Source: Oscillospiraceae bacterium | Lineage (GTDB): Bacteria; Bacillota; Clostridia; Oscillospirales; Ruminococcaceae | Assembly (NCBI GenBank): GCA_017410745.1 | Contig: JAFPPJ010000342.1 | Span: 1 to 24,713 of the forward strand | DNA: 24,713 nt | Direction of reading: 5' to 3' | In this document: positions 14,548-22,424 of the stretch, piece by piece | Numbering within the stretch: position 1 is the stretch's first letter | Layout of the letters: each line of letters starts with the position of its first letter | Made by a program: the position numbers and the translations under genes | The notes under the pieces: model-generated | What the model was told of the DNA's origin: nothing | Seen by the model: only the letters and a program-made list of their open reading frames with translations | The model's database searches: none

Positions 14548-16074
14548 TCATTCTTCATCCGTATCCGGATCGTCATCTCCATCCGTATCCGAACCGTACT
14601 GCTTCTTGAAGTTCTTGGGGCTCATACCCGTAGACTTCTTGAATTTATTGTGGAAATAGTTGATATTGCGGTATCCGACCATCTCGGCTACCTCGTAGAC
14701 CTTGTAATCCTCATCCTTCAGCAGCCTCTTTGCTTCGGTGATGCGTATATTATCAAGGTAATTGTTGAAGTTCTCGCCTGTATACTGGTGGAATACCTTT
14801 CCGAGATATGCACTGTTGTATCCGAATATCTGCGCGAGCATCTCAAGACGCAGCTCTCTGTCGTAGTTGGTCTTGATGTACTGCACCACGCGCTCCATAT
14901 TGGAACGGGTGGACTTCGCAAAGCACATATCCGATACGTCGCAGAGCACCTTCTTGATCTGTTCGATCATCTCACGGAGCGTGCGCGACTCTTCGAGCTT
15001 ATGCATGAATTCGTCGGTGATAAGCGTCTCCGGCTTCTTGTCGGCAACCGTCCTTACGATCCTTGCGCGTATCTCCATAACAAGCGTGATACAGCTAACC
15101 TTCGCCTTCTCGGGGGTATTCCCCATGAAGCGCAGCGACTGCATGAAGCTGTCTATAAGGCTGCACATCTTGTTTATGTCGTTTATCTCCATGAAGGCAT
15201 ATACTCTCTCGGGATAATCGGGCGGATCGTCCTCATGACGGTGTATATCCTCTGATGTGACAACAGTGCCGTCGTCGTATATGAACTTCGATCGGTAGAG
15301 ATAATCCGCACAGGCATAGGAATTTCTTACGGAGCGGGCATCGAGCACATAGTCGCCGCAGGCGATATATACCTTGCCGCCCTGTGAATCATAGAGCTTC
15401 TTGAGCACGGAATACACATCCGACCTGTTCCAGCTCTTGAACAGCACTCCGAGCACTCCGGATATATCTATCCTGATTATATCCACATTTGCGACTGTAT
15501 CGAAGAACGCCCTTACATCGGCATATACCGAGCCGCCGCTGTCGCTGTTGTCAGCGATTATGGCAGTCATGAACCCGAGCTGATCGTACTCGCTCTCAAA
15601 GCGTGCGATATACTCCTCGTTGCCGAAGAATACTCCCATTATCATCTGCTCGTTGATATATTCCTTGCCTATCTGCTGCCTTATGCTGTGCTCACGTTCC
15701 TTCGTGAGCTTCTTGCCGGCATTGTCTATCGCCTCGGTGAGTTCATCTTCATCCACAGGCTTGAGTATGAAGTTCTCGACACCGAGCGCTATAGCATCCT
15801 TTGCATATGAGAAGTCGGAATAGCCCGACAATATTATTATCTTGCCCTTGAAGCCGAGCGCCTTTGCTGCTTCGGTCATCTCTATGCCTGTCTTGCCGGG
15901 CATCTTGATATCCGCGATAACGATATCCGGATGTAAGTTCATGATCTTGGTCAGGCCGTCATCGCCGTCGTCCGCCTCACCTATGACCTCACAGCCGATC
16001 TCGACCCATGGGATCATCATTCGTATACCTGCCCTGACATTGGGCTCATCATCTACAAGCAGTACCTTCAGCAC
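14548..16074 (-). CDS. Response regulator, YesN type (REC + AraC helix-turn-helix)
   Basis: The 508-residue regulator has an N-terminal receiver domain (residues 1-120) with acidic pocket D8/D9, phosphoacceptor D55, S83 and K105, a long central region (about 125-390) usual in YesN proteins, and a C-terminal AraC-type DNA-binding domain (about 393-492) with the closing MVGYRNINYFHNKFKKSTGMSPKNFKK. It ends in an acidic Asp/Glu tail. The start is GTG at 16072-16074 with AGGGAGG eight bases upstream. It is 18 bases after the histidine kinase gene, its cognate partner. Such pairs usually control sugar transporters, but here the next genes are nfnA and nfnB, which is unusual and suggests control of redox balance. 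Confidence 0.95.
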   Translation of the reverse strand: MLKVLLVDDEPNVRAGIRMMIPWVEIGCEVIGEADDGDDGLTKIMNLHPDIVIADIKMPGKTGIEMTEAAKALGFKGKIIILSGYSDFSYAKDAIALGVENFILKPVDEDELTEAIDNAGKKLTKEREHSIRQQIGKEYINEQMIMGVFFGNEEYIARFESEYDQLGFMTAIIADNSDSGGSVYADVRAFFDTVANVDIIRIDISGVLGVLFKSWNRSDVYSVLKKLYDSQGGKVYIACGDYVLDARSVRNSYACADYLYRSKFIYDDGTVVTSEDIHRHEDDPPDYPERVYAFMEINDINKMCSLIDSFMQSLRFMGNTPEKAKVSCITLVMEIRARIVRTVADKKPETLITDEFMHKLEESRTLREMIEQIKKVLCDVSDMCFAKSTRSNMERVVQYIKTNYDRELRLEMLAQIFGYNSAYLGKVFHQYTGENFNNYLDNIRITEAKRLLKDEDYKVYEVAEMVGYRNINYFHNKFKKSTGMSPKNFKKQYGSDTDGDDDPDTDEE

Positions 16075-16092
16075 ACGGATATCCTCCCTTCA

Positions 16093-17841
16093 TCATTTCG
16101 CAGCTGCACTGTGCAGCGCTGTGCCCTTCCTGTCGCCCATAAGACCTGTCTTGGGCTCACGGGGCAGAGTCAGCCTTATGGTCGTGCCCTCGCCTTCGGT
16201 GGATCTTACCTTCATGCCGTACTTCTCACCGTGATACATCCTTATGCGCTTATGCACATTGGTGAGACCTATGCTCTTGCCCGACGAGGTATCGCTGACC
16301 TCGAGCTTGTGTTCGAGCTCCTGCAGCTTTTCCTCCGACATGCCCTGTCCGTTGTCGGTGACATCGACATACACAAATTCGTTGTGGTATACCACCTTTA
16401 TATCTATCTTGCCGCCGCCCTTTGACGCCTCAACGCCGTGCACGAACGCATTTTCCACGAGAGGCTGTATCAGCAGGGGAAGGATCATATAATCGCCGCT
16501 GACCTCGGAATATATATGATATGTTATACGGTCGCCGAATCTTGCAGACTGAAGCTCGAGATACGCCTTGGTGAATTCAAGCTCGGACTGGAGCGTCACC
16601 TCTGCGTCCTTGAACTCAAGGCATCGTCTCATGAACTTGCCCAGCTTCTTGACAAGATCGGCCGTTTCCTTGTCGTTGTTTACATACGCCTTCATGCGTA
16701 TGGTCTCAAGTGTATTATACAGGAAGTGCGGATTTATCTGGCTCGACAGCGCCTTGAACTCCGCCTCCATCTGAGTGAGCTTTATCGCTTCGCCCTGAAG
16801 CTTGGCCTCATAGTTGTCGTTGATGAGCTTCTGCATATTCGCGATCATCAGCGTAAGATCCTCGCAGAGGAGCGATATCTCATCGCTGCCGCTGTCATTG
16901 AAGGACACTGTGAAATCGCCGTCTGCCACCTTGTGCATCTTGTCGCTCAGTGACTTTATCCTTGAGGAGAAGGTGCTTGTGAACAGCAGTATCGTCAGCA
17001 GCGAGAGCACTACCATCAATGCGCAGTAACCTCCGTAGATCACCGACAGCCTGTCAAGCTCGAATGCTATATACTCATTCGGCAGGAACAGTGCTATCTG
17101 ATGCACGTTCGAGCCGAGCGGGATATTTCTCGTCACCGCATATCCCCTGACACCGTACAGTCCCTGGTCGTAGGTGTTGTAATCCTTGCTCTCGTCGTAG
17201 TCTGCCTTGTCGGATATGATATCTCCCGGCTGTATATTCGGCGCATTCGAGTAGTACACCTTGCCGTTTATGGCAAAGGAATATCTCATGGCCTCGTTTA
17301 TAGGCACATTCTCGAGCCAGCGGTCAGAAAAGCTGACCACCGCCATTGCCACGGCATCACTGCCGTTCTTTATCGGACATATGCAGCACAGCTTGTACTC
17401 CCCTGCAAACGGGTCTTTTATCACATCCCATATGGGTGCGGAACTGTATTTAGCCTTCTGATACCATGTGGAATAGCGTGTCTCCTCGTCGAGCTTCACA
17501 AAGGACGAGCCTACCACAAAATCCGGACGGTCAACGTATATGAACACATTCTCTGCCATAGACGGTATCGTTATCAGCTTATCCATCCTGTTCTCCGAAT
17601 AGAAGCTGTAATAACTGCCCGCATCATCGTGCTCGCCTGTGACAAATTCAACGATAGTGCCGTTTGATGCGGCATTCTCCACCGTCTGCTCGCCAACAGA
17701 AACTATCTCGCTGACCCAGTAGGAAAGCGAGTCTGACTTGGCCTGCGCCGATTCGAGCGATCTGTTCTTGGTGATGCTCCTCATTCCGTACAGCAGAAAG
17801 ATACTTGCGGCAAATGTAGGCAGCATAACTATCAGAAACAT
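16093..17841 (-). CDS. Sensor histidine kinase, YesM/LytS type
   Basis: The kinase (582 residues from the ATG at 17841) has a transmembrane helix at its very N-terminus, an extracellular sensor region (about 25-255), a second helix (about 265-290), a HAMP-like linker (295-345), and the His_kinase domain with H372 in INPHFLYN, N464 in LVENAFVHG, DNGQGM (496-501) and G525. It autophosphorylates and signals to the adjacent response regulator. The ATG has no Shine-Dalgarno site. Instead a strong GGAGAGGAG (17901-17909) sits 8 bases before ATC (17890-17892), in frame, which would add 17 residues giving the usual basic SIRNQ-type cytoplasmic start. No ATG, GTG or TTG is in frame between 17841 and the upstream stop at 17959-17961. 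The true start is therefore probably 17892. Confidence 0.93.
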   Translation of the reverse strand: MFLIVMLPTFAASIFLLYGMRSITKNRSLESAQAKSDSLSYWVSEIVSVGEQTVENAASNGTIVEFVTGEHDDAGSYYSFYSENRMDKLITIPSMAENVFIYVDRPDFVVGSSFVKLDEETRYSTWYQKAKYSSAPIWDVIKDPFAGEYKLCCICPIKNGSDAVAMAVVSFSDRWLENVPINEAMRYSFAINGKVYYSNAPNIQPGDIISDKADYDESKDYNTYDQGLYGVRGYAVTRNIPLGSNVHQIALFLPNEYIAFELDRLSVIYGGYCALMVVLSLLTILLFTSTFSSRIKSLSDKMHKVADGDFTVSFNDSGSDEISLLCEDLTLMIANMQKLINDNYEAKLQGEAIKLTQMEAEFKALSSQINPHFLYNTLETIRMKAYVNNDKETADLVKKLGKFMRRCLEFKDAEVTLQSELEFTKAYLELQSARFGDRITYHIYSEVSGDYMILPLLIQPLVENAFVHGVEASKGGGKIDIKVVYHNEFVYVDVTDNGQGMSEEKLQELEHKLEVSDTSSGKSIGLTNVHKRIRMYHGEKYGMKVRSTEGEGTTIRLTLPREPKTGLMGDRKGTALHSAAAK

Positions 17842-17925
17842 CGTAACGATCTGATTTCTTATGCTTGATCTTTCAAAAATGCTGATCTTGATACTACCCG
17901 CTCCTCTCCGCAGATATCCTTGATA

Positions 17926-17954
17926 ATTGTAACATATCCGGCCGCCGATTTCAA
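17926..17954 (-). promoter_or_regulatory. Sigma-A promoter for the kinase-regulator-nfnAB unit
   Basis: On the minus strand TTGAAA (17949-17954) and TACAAT (17926-17931) are separated by exactly 17 bases, and a TG one base upstream of the -10 box makes it an extended -10. Transcription would start near 17919, leaving a leader of about 27 bases before the ATC codon at 17892. It is followed by the strong Shine-Dalgarno site at 17901-17909. Confidence 0.78.
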
Positions 17955-17985
17955 TATATTATTTGTAAACTTTGCGCCCCGGCGG

Positions 17986-18810
17986 TCAGAAATTCTCCGT
18001 GAAGCTGTGATATTCATCGCCCTTGTGATAGGAGATGATAGTCTCAAGATTAACATTCTCCACCGAGCGGAATATATTCATATCTATGCACGGATCCTTC
18101 TCACGCATCCGCGCAAGCAGTTCCTTTATCTCCTGACGCTTCGAGCTCTGCTCATCGTTCTCCACCTTCTCGGTGAAGCGGCAGGCACAGCGTATGAATT
18201 CAAGCCCGTTATATCTCGCCCACGCTATTATATCCGCCTCGCGCACCATATACAGCGGGCGTATGAGCTGCATCCCCGTGAAGTTGCTGCTGTGTATCAT
18301 AGGCATCATCGTCTGCACCTGCGCGCCGTAGAACATACCCATGACGATAGTCTCTATCACATCGTCGAAATGATGCCCCAGTGCTATCTTATTGCAGCCC
18401 AGGCTCTCGGCATAGCTGTAGAGATGCCCTCTGCGCATCCTCGCACACAGATAGCAGGGATTCCTGTCCACATTCACCACGGTATCGAATATCTGCGATT
18501 CGAATATGTGTACAGGGATCCCCAGTATAGCCGCATTTTCCTCTATCTTTGCCCTGTTTGCGGGAGAGTAGCCCGGATCCATCACGATATACTCGCATTC
18601 AAACGGGAAATCGCTGTATTTCTGCAGATGCTGCATGCACTTTGCAAGGAGCATGGAATCCTTGCCGCCGGAAATGCATACAGCGATCCTGTCGCCTTCC
18701 TTTATCATGCCGTAGGTCTTGATGCCCTTGATAAAGCGGCTCCATATCTTCTTACAGAACTTTTTTGTCAGTGAAAGCTCGATCCGTCTCGGATCATGTA
18801 TGTCAGTCAT
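17986..18810 (-). CDS. TtcA-like tRNA 2-thiocytidine synthetase (PP-loop ATPase)
   Basis: The 274-residue protein is an ATP pyrophosphatase of the TtcA/TilS superfamily and most resembles TtcA, which thiolates cytidine 32 of tRNAs. The PP-loop SGGKDS is at residues 47-52, the cysteine pair CYLC at C119 and C122, a further pair C208/C210, and GHHFDDVIET at 145-154. These cysteines suggest an iron-sulfur cluster as in TtcA. It is shorter than E. coli TtcA (311). A TtuA-like or other thiolase role cannot be excluded. The ATG at 18810 has only GGAG directly after a T-run of a terminator hairpin, leaving no room for a promoter, so expression may depend on read-through from the cheYCD genes. Confidence 0.9.
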   Translation of the reverse strand: MTDIHDPRRIELSLTKKFCKKIWSRFIKGIKTYGMIKEGDRIAVCISGGKDSMLLAKCMQHLQKYSDFPFECEYIVMDPGYSPANRAKIEENAAILGIPVHIFESQIFDTVVNVDRNPCYLCARMRRGHLYSYAESLGCNKIALGHHFDDVIETIVMGMFYGAQVQTMMPMIHSSNFTGMQLIRPLYMVREADIIAWARYNGLEFIRCACRFTEKVENDEQSSKRQEIKELLARMREKDPCIDMNIFRSVENVNLETIISYHKGDEYHSFTENF

Positions 18811-18819
18811 AGATACTCC

Positions 18820-18859
18820 AAAAAATATTCGGACGGCAGATCAGGCACGATCCGCCGTC
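18820..18859 (-). terminator. Rho-independent terminator after cheD, abutting ttcA
   Basis: On the minus strand GACGGCGGATC, a GTGCCT loop and GATCTGCCGTC form an 11-bp stem with one G-T wobble; CGAATATTTTTT follows. The T-run ends two bases or less from the GGAG of the ttcA start. The hairpin is a credible terminator for cheYCD, and its contact with the ttcA ribosome-binding site makes it a possible control point. Confidence 0.82.
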
Positions 18860-18878
18860 AAATCGCTCTTGCCCTATG

Positions 18879-19355
18879 TCACAGCACGATGATCCTGCGC
18901 GCCGCAGTCTTGACCTCTGCGGTACCCGTATCTGTATGGAGATACAGCGTCCTTGCATATGTGCCGCCGACATCCTCTGCAACTATCGGTATATCATAAG
19001 CTCCAAGTATATGATGAACAGCCGCGATATTCCTCTCTCCTATGTTGAATGTGCCTGAAACAGCACCGAACATCTGTGCTCCGCCCGCTATCTTAGCATA
19101 TATATCGGACTTGGCCGCACCGAGAGACACCATCATACCGATAAGCTCCGTCAGAGCCGTATCGGCATACCTGCGCATATTGTCACCCTTAAATGCCTCC
19201 TTGCTCCAAGGGAGCATGACATGAGCCATACCCGATACACGGGTCCTCCTGTCATATAGGCAAACCCCGACGCAGGAGCCAAGTGCATAGGTGACGATGA
19301 CATCACCGCTGTCTCCGCGTACTGCCGCAAGATCGGCTATCGCAACCGTGATCAT
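18879..19355 (-). CDS. cheD: Chemoreceptor glutamine deamidase CheD
   Basis: This 158-residue protein is a CheD deamidase, which converts glutamines in chemoreceptors and in Firmicutes also binds CheC to adjust adaptation. The catalytic Cys-His-Thr/Ser set is visible: GSC with C28, T22/S27 nearby, and H45 in GMAHVMLP. The family motifs AKIAGGAQMF and NIGERN lie in the middle. Its ATG overlaps the stop of cheC by four bases (ATGA), consistent with the two products acting as a complex. A terminator follows directly. Confidence 0.95.
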   Translation of the reverse strand: MITVAIADLAAVRGDSGDVIVTYALGSCVGVCLYDRRTRVSGMAHVMLPWSKEAFKGDNMRRYADTALTELIGMMVSLGAAKSDIYAKIAGGAQMFGAVSGTFNIGERNIAAVHHILGAYDIPIVAEDVGGTYARTLYLHTDTGTAEVKTAARRIIVL

Positions 19356-19999
19356 TCGTCCACCTTCAGCCTGTCAAAAAGCATTTCCAATGAAGATATC
19401 TCAGGTACAAGTATCATATTGCAGTGAACGGTAGAACCGTTGACACGCTCATTCTCGTCAAAACCGTCCGCAAAGGTGAACCTGTCCTCTATGAACATCA
19501 CCTTTGAGCCGAGCTCCGCATATTCTACTGCGGGCACAGCAAGAAGAGCCCCCACCATATCGGTGGTGACCGACGGCACTGTTACCTCTGAGGTCATGCC
19601 GGACAACGCAGATATGGCATTGAGATAAGAGCCCGACAGGATATTTCCCATTTCCTGCACGAAGCTGCTCTGCATATCATCAAGGCCATAGAGATCCTCC
19701 GGTGCGTTTCCAAGCACCATATTCAGCAGGTCGCCTACAAAATCCGTGCCCATGATGGTGAGCATCATGCCGGATATATCCCCTCTGAGGCGAACGAGTA
19801 TGGCAGTCACCACATTCTCGGGACCGCCAAGATACTCCACTGCTTCATTGATGTCGAGCACACGCACCTGCGGGACATCTATCGTCACCAGCTTATGCGA
19901 AAAAGCGGATAGGGCCGTTGCTGCATTGCCCTGTCCTATATTGCCTATCTCCCTGAGCACATCAAAGTGCAGCGGAGACAGTTCATCCATACTGCGCAT
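19352..19999 (-). CDS. cheC: CheY-P phosphatase CheC
   Basis: The 215-residue protein is CheC, which removes phosphate from CheY and partners with CheD. Both duplicated active-site patterns of the family are present: D13, E17 and N20 in DVLREIGN, and S112, E116 and N119 in SFVQEMGN, each followed by the small-residue helix. The length fits B. subtilis-type CheC. ATG at 19999 has GAGGA five bases upstream; a second Met four codons in is less well placed. It begins one base after the stop of cheY and overlaps cheD. Confidence 0.95.
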   Translation of the reverse strand: MRSMDELSPLHFDVLREIGNIGQGNAATALSAFSHKLVTIDVPQVRVLDINEAVEYLGGPENVVTAILVRLRGDISGMMLTIMGTDFVGDLLNMVLGNAPEDLYGLDDMQSSFVQEMGNILSGSYLNAISALSGMTSEVTVPSVTTDMVGALLAVPAVEYAELGSKVMFIEDRFTFADGFDENERVNGSTVHCNMILVPEISSLEMLFDRLKVDE

Positions 20000-20000
20000 A

Positions 20001-20366
20001 TCATTCCTCGAATATCTTCTCTACGGCTGAAAGGAGAAGATCAGGCTTGAAGGGCTTGACGATAAAATCAAGCGCGCCTATCTTTATAGCCTCGACCACC
20101 ATGCTCTCCTGACCCATAGCCGAGCACATGATGACCTTAGCGTCCGCATCCTTCTCCTTTATGTCATGAAGGGCTTCGATGCCGCTGACATTGGGCATGG
20201 TTATGTCCATGATCACCAGATCGGGGCGGTCAGCATAGTACTTCTCGCATGCTTCTGCGCCGTCTGCCGCTTCAACAATATCCGTATATCCGCCGGAGAT
20301 AAGAGTCTCCCTGATGAGTTTGCGCATAAAAGCTGCATCATCGACAACAAGTATTTTCTTATCCAT
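20001..20366 (-). CDS. cheY: Chemotaxis response regulator CheY
   Basis: This 121-residue single-domain receiver has acidic D9 and D10, phosphoacceptor D54 (in VIMDITMP), S82 and K104-P105, the CheY set. An upstream in-frame TTG at 20372 would only give a two-residue extension and lies too close to AAAGGA; the ATG at 20364-20366 is eight bases from that site and is chosen. No output domain is present, so it acts by protein contact. It is the first gene of cheY-cheC-cheD. A FliM target cannot be assumed because no flagellar gene is in the window. Confidence 0.93.
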   Translation of the reverse strand: MDKKILVVDDAAFMRKLIRETLISGGYTDIVEAADGAEACEKYYADRPDLVIMDITMPNVSGIEALHDIKEKDADAKVIMCSAMGQESMVVEAIKIGALDFIVKPFKPDLLLSAVEKIFEE

Positions 20367-20424
20367 ATTCAAAATCCTTTCAGGATCTGCTCAGCACAAT
20401 GCGAGCGCAACTGTATACTTTATC

Positions 20425-20433
20425 ATTATAGCA
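20425..20433 (-). promoter_or_regulatory. Extended -10 promoter upstream of cheY
   Basis: The minus strand reads TGCTATAAT (20425-20433), a perfect -10 with an extended TG. A convincing -35 box is not visible at 16-18 bases. Transcription would start near 20418, about 50 bases before the cheY ATG. The surrounding 150 bases are AT-rich and contain no other gene. No sigma-28-type flagellar promoter was seen. Confidence 0.6.
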
Positions 20434-20534
20434 TATCCTGCAAAAATTTTCTACACTTTTCCGAAATAAAACTATATACTCCAATGAAAAATTTTATTCA
20501 AATATTTGTGGATTTTTACCAATAAATATCGCAG

Positions 20535-20562
20535 AAAAAAAGGGCTGCATTTTCTGCAGCCC
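20535..20562 (-). terminator. Strong Rho-independent terminator after the small protein gene
   Basis: On the minus strand GGGCTGCA, a GAAAA loop and TGCAGCCC form a perfect 8-bp stem immediately followed by seven T. It ends the guaB-small protein transcript, 10 bases after the stop codon. Confidence 0.93.
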
Positions 20563-20571
20563 CGCAATGTA

Positions 20572-20841
20572 TCACTTCTTGCCGAATATACCCGAGATGA
20601 AACCGCTAACAGCGTTCTCACCCAGCTTAGCCTGTACAGCCTCGACTATCTTTGCAGTGTCGACCTCGCTGCCGAGCTTATCCTTGAGTGTCTCGGCGAC
20701 AGCCTTCACCTGATCGTCGGGAAGATCAAGACCTGTTACGCTCTCGAGCGTCTTTACGGGATCTTCCTTGAGACTGTTGAGAAATTCGGGGTCGGACTTA
20801 GCCTTGTTCACGATCTCTTCGATCTTTGCCTTGATATCCAT
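20572..20841 (-). CDS. Small conserved-looking protein, Nif11/NHLP-leader-like
   Basis: This 89-residue acidic/basic helical protein is of unknown function. A strong AAGGAGG site and the ATG at 20841, 20 bases after guaB, support it as a real gene. Residues 14-45 show a D-P-E-F-L-x-x-L-x-x-D-P-x-x-x-L-E-x-x-x-G-x-x-L-P-D pattern reminiscent of Nif11 and nitrile-hydratase-type leader peptides of ribosomal natural products, but there is no Gly-Gly cleavage site and no modifying enzyme nearby. The C-terminus is GFISGIFGKK, amphipathic and basic. It is followed by a strong terminator, so it is the last gene of the guaB unit. I cannot name its role. Confidence 0.85.
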   Translation of the reverse strand: MDIKAKIEEIVNKAKSDPEFLNSLKEDPVKTLESVTGLDLPDDQVKAVAETLKDKLGSEVDTAKIVEAVQAKLGENAVSGFISGIFGKK

Positions 20842-20861
20842 ACTTATTCCTCCTTGTTATA

Positions 20862-22343
20862 TCAGAATGAATCATGTACCGAATAGTTAGGTGCTTCCTT
20901 GGTTATATAGATGTCGTGAGGATGGGATTCCTTGAGGCCTGCGCCTGTGATGCGGACGAACTTTGCCTTCTCATGCAGCATCTCGATGGTCTCGCAGCCG
21001 CAGTAGCCCATGCCTGCACGGATACCGCCGACGAGCTGGAATACCGTATCGGACACATATCCCTTGTAAGGAACACGGCCCTCTACGCCCTCGGGAACGA
21101 GCTTCTTCGCGCCCTCCTGGAAATATCTGTCGGATGAGCCCTTTGCCATAGCCGCAAGTGAACCCATGCCGCGGTATACCTTGAAGGATCTGCCCTGATA
21201 TATCTCTGTCTCGCCCGGTGCTTCATCACAGCCTGCAAGCAGAGAGCCGAGCATTACCACATTTGCGCCGGCAGCGAGTGCCTTTACGATATCGCCCGAA
21301 TACTTGATGCCGCCGTCTGCGATAACGGGGATATTATACTCTGCAGCTACGCACGCTGCATCATATACTGCAGTTATCTGCGGCACGCCTATGCCTGCGA
21401 CTACTCTCGTAGTACAGATAGAGCCGGGGCCTATGCCGACCTTGATGCAGTCAGCACCTGCGGAGATAAGATCCTTAGCAGCCTCAGCGGTGGCGATATT
21501 GCCCGCTATGATGAGAGCCTCGGGGAATGCGCTCTTGATCTTGTCGATGCAGGTAAATATATTCTTGGAATGTCCGTGTGCGGAATCGAGGACGAGCACG
21601 TCCACCTGAGCGTCGAGCAGAGCCTTCGCACGGTCGAGCACGTCTCCGGTGATGCCGAGAGCTGCACCGCAGAGGAGCCTGCCGCTCTTGTCTCTTGCGG
21701 AATTGGGATACTGTACAGCCTTCTCTATATCCTTGATGGTGATAAGTCCCTTTAGCAGACCGTTCTCATCAACTATGGGGAGCTTCTCTATCTTGTGTGT
21801 CATGAGTATCTTCTGAGCATCCTCAAGATCAGTGCCCACAGGAGCTGTGATAAGGTTCTCCCTTGTCATAACGTCTCTGATGGGGATATCGAAGTCGCGC
21901 AGGAAGCGCAGATCCCTGTTGGTGAGTATGCCTACGAGCTTGCCCTTCTCATCTACGATAGGCACGCCCGATATCTTGTACTTGCCCATGAGCCTGTCTG
22001 CTTCTGCAACGGTGTTGTCTGCGGTGAGCGAGAAGGGATTTACGATAACGCCGTTCTCCGAGCGCTTTACCTTGTCCACTTCCTCAGCCTGCTTGTCTAT
22101 GGGCATATTCTTGTGGATTATGCCGCAGCCGCCTTCACGGGCGATGGCAATAGCCATCTTTGATTCCGTAACGGTATCCATAGCGGATGTGATTATAGGG
22201 GTATTGAGATAGATGTCACCCGCCAGTCTCGTGCGCAGGCTCACCATATTCGGAGTTACCTCCGACTTGCCGGGAATGAGAAGCACGTCGTCGAATGTGA
22301 GACCTTCCTTGCCGAATTTGCTGTTGATATCCTTATTGAGCAT
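20862..22343 (-). CDS. guaB: Inosine-5'-monophosphate dehydrogenase
   Basis: This enzyme oxidises IMP to XMP with NAD+, the committed step to GMP. The 493-residue length is standard. The catalytic cysteine C310 lies in GIGPGSICTTR; the phosphate-binding DGGIKYSGD and MLGSLLAGCDEAPGE segments and the flap (VPEGVEGRVPYKG) are present. Two CBS domains (about 100-210) are inserted in the TIM barrel and usually sense adenine or guanine nucleotides. An AAGGAGG site precedes the ATG. The upstream gap to mscL is 81 bases. A small protein gene follows 20 bases after the stop. Confidence 0.98.
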   Translation of the reverse strand: MLNKDINSKFGKEGLTFDDVLLIPGKSEVTPNMVSLRTRLAGDIYLNTPIITSAMDTVTESKMAIAIAREGGCGIIHKNMPIDKQAEEVDKVKRSENGVIVNPFSLTADNTVAEADRLMGKYKISGVPIVDEKGKLVGILTNRDLRFLRDFDIPIRDVMTRENLITAPVGTDLEDAQKILMTHKIEKLPIVDENGLLKGLITIKDIEKAVQYPNSARDKSGRLLCGAALGITGDVLDRAKALLDAQVDVLVLDSAHGHSKNIFTCIDKIKSAFPEALIIAGNIATAEAAKDLISAGADCIKVGIGPGSICTTRVVAGIGVPQITAVYDAACVAAEYNIPVIADGGIKYSGDIVKALAAGANVVMLGSLLAGCDEAPGETEIYQGRSFKVYRGMGSLAAMAKGSSDRYFQEGAKKLVPEGVEGRVPYKGYVSDTVFQLVGGIRAGMGYCGCETIEMLHEKAKFVRITGAGLKESHPHDIYITKEAPNYSVHDSF

Positions 22344-22387
22344 AGAGACCCTCCTTGAAATTTGTCATGACCATTCGTATAGTATAA

Positions 22388-22418
22388 CCGCAGGGATCAG
22401 CCGTGCAGACCCCTGCGG
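22388..22418 (-). terminator. Weak terminator-like hairpin after mscL
   Basis: CCGCAGGG and CCCTGCGG (8-bp perfect stem, 15-base loop) lie just after the mscL stop on the minus strand, followed by TTATACTAT rather than a T-run. A TATACT at 22381-22386 immediately downstream could be a -10 box for guaB, but the matching -35 is poor. Confidence 0.5.
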
Positions 22419-22424
22419 AGTATT

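Noticed and set aside
17859..18056. Minus-strand open frame of 65 codons between ttcA and the kinase gene, as a leader peptide
   Set aside because: Its start lies inside ttcA and upstream of the predicted promoter, and it is in a different frame from the kinase; only its last few codons would be on the kinase transcript.
20572..20841. Natural-product (RiPP) precursor cluster around the Nif11-like small protein
   Set aside because: No cyclase, radical SAM, protease or exporter gene is adjacent, and no cleavage motif or cysteine/serine-rich core follows the leader-like part.
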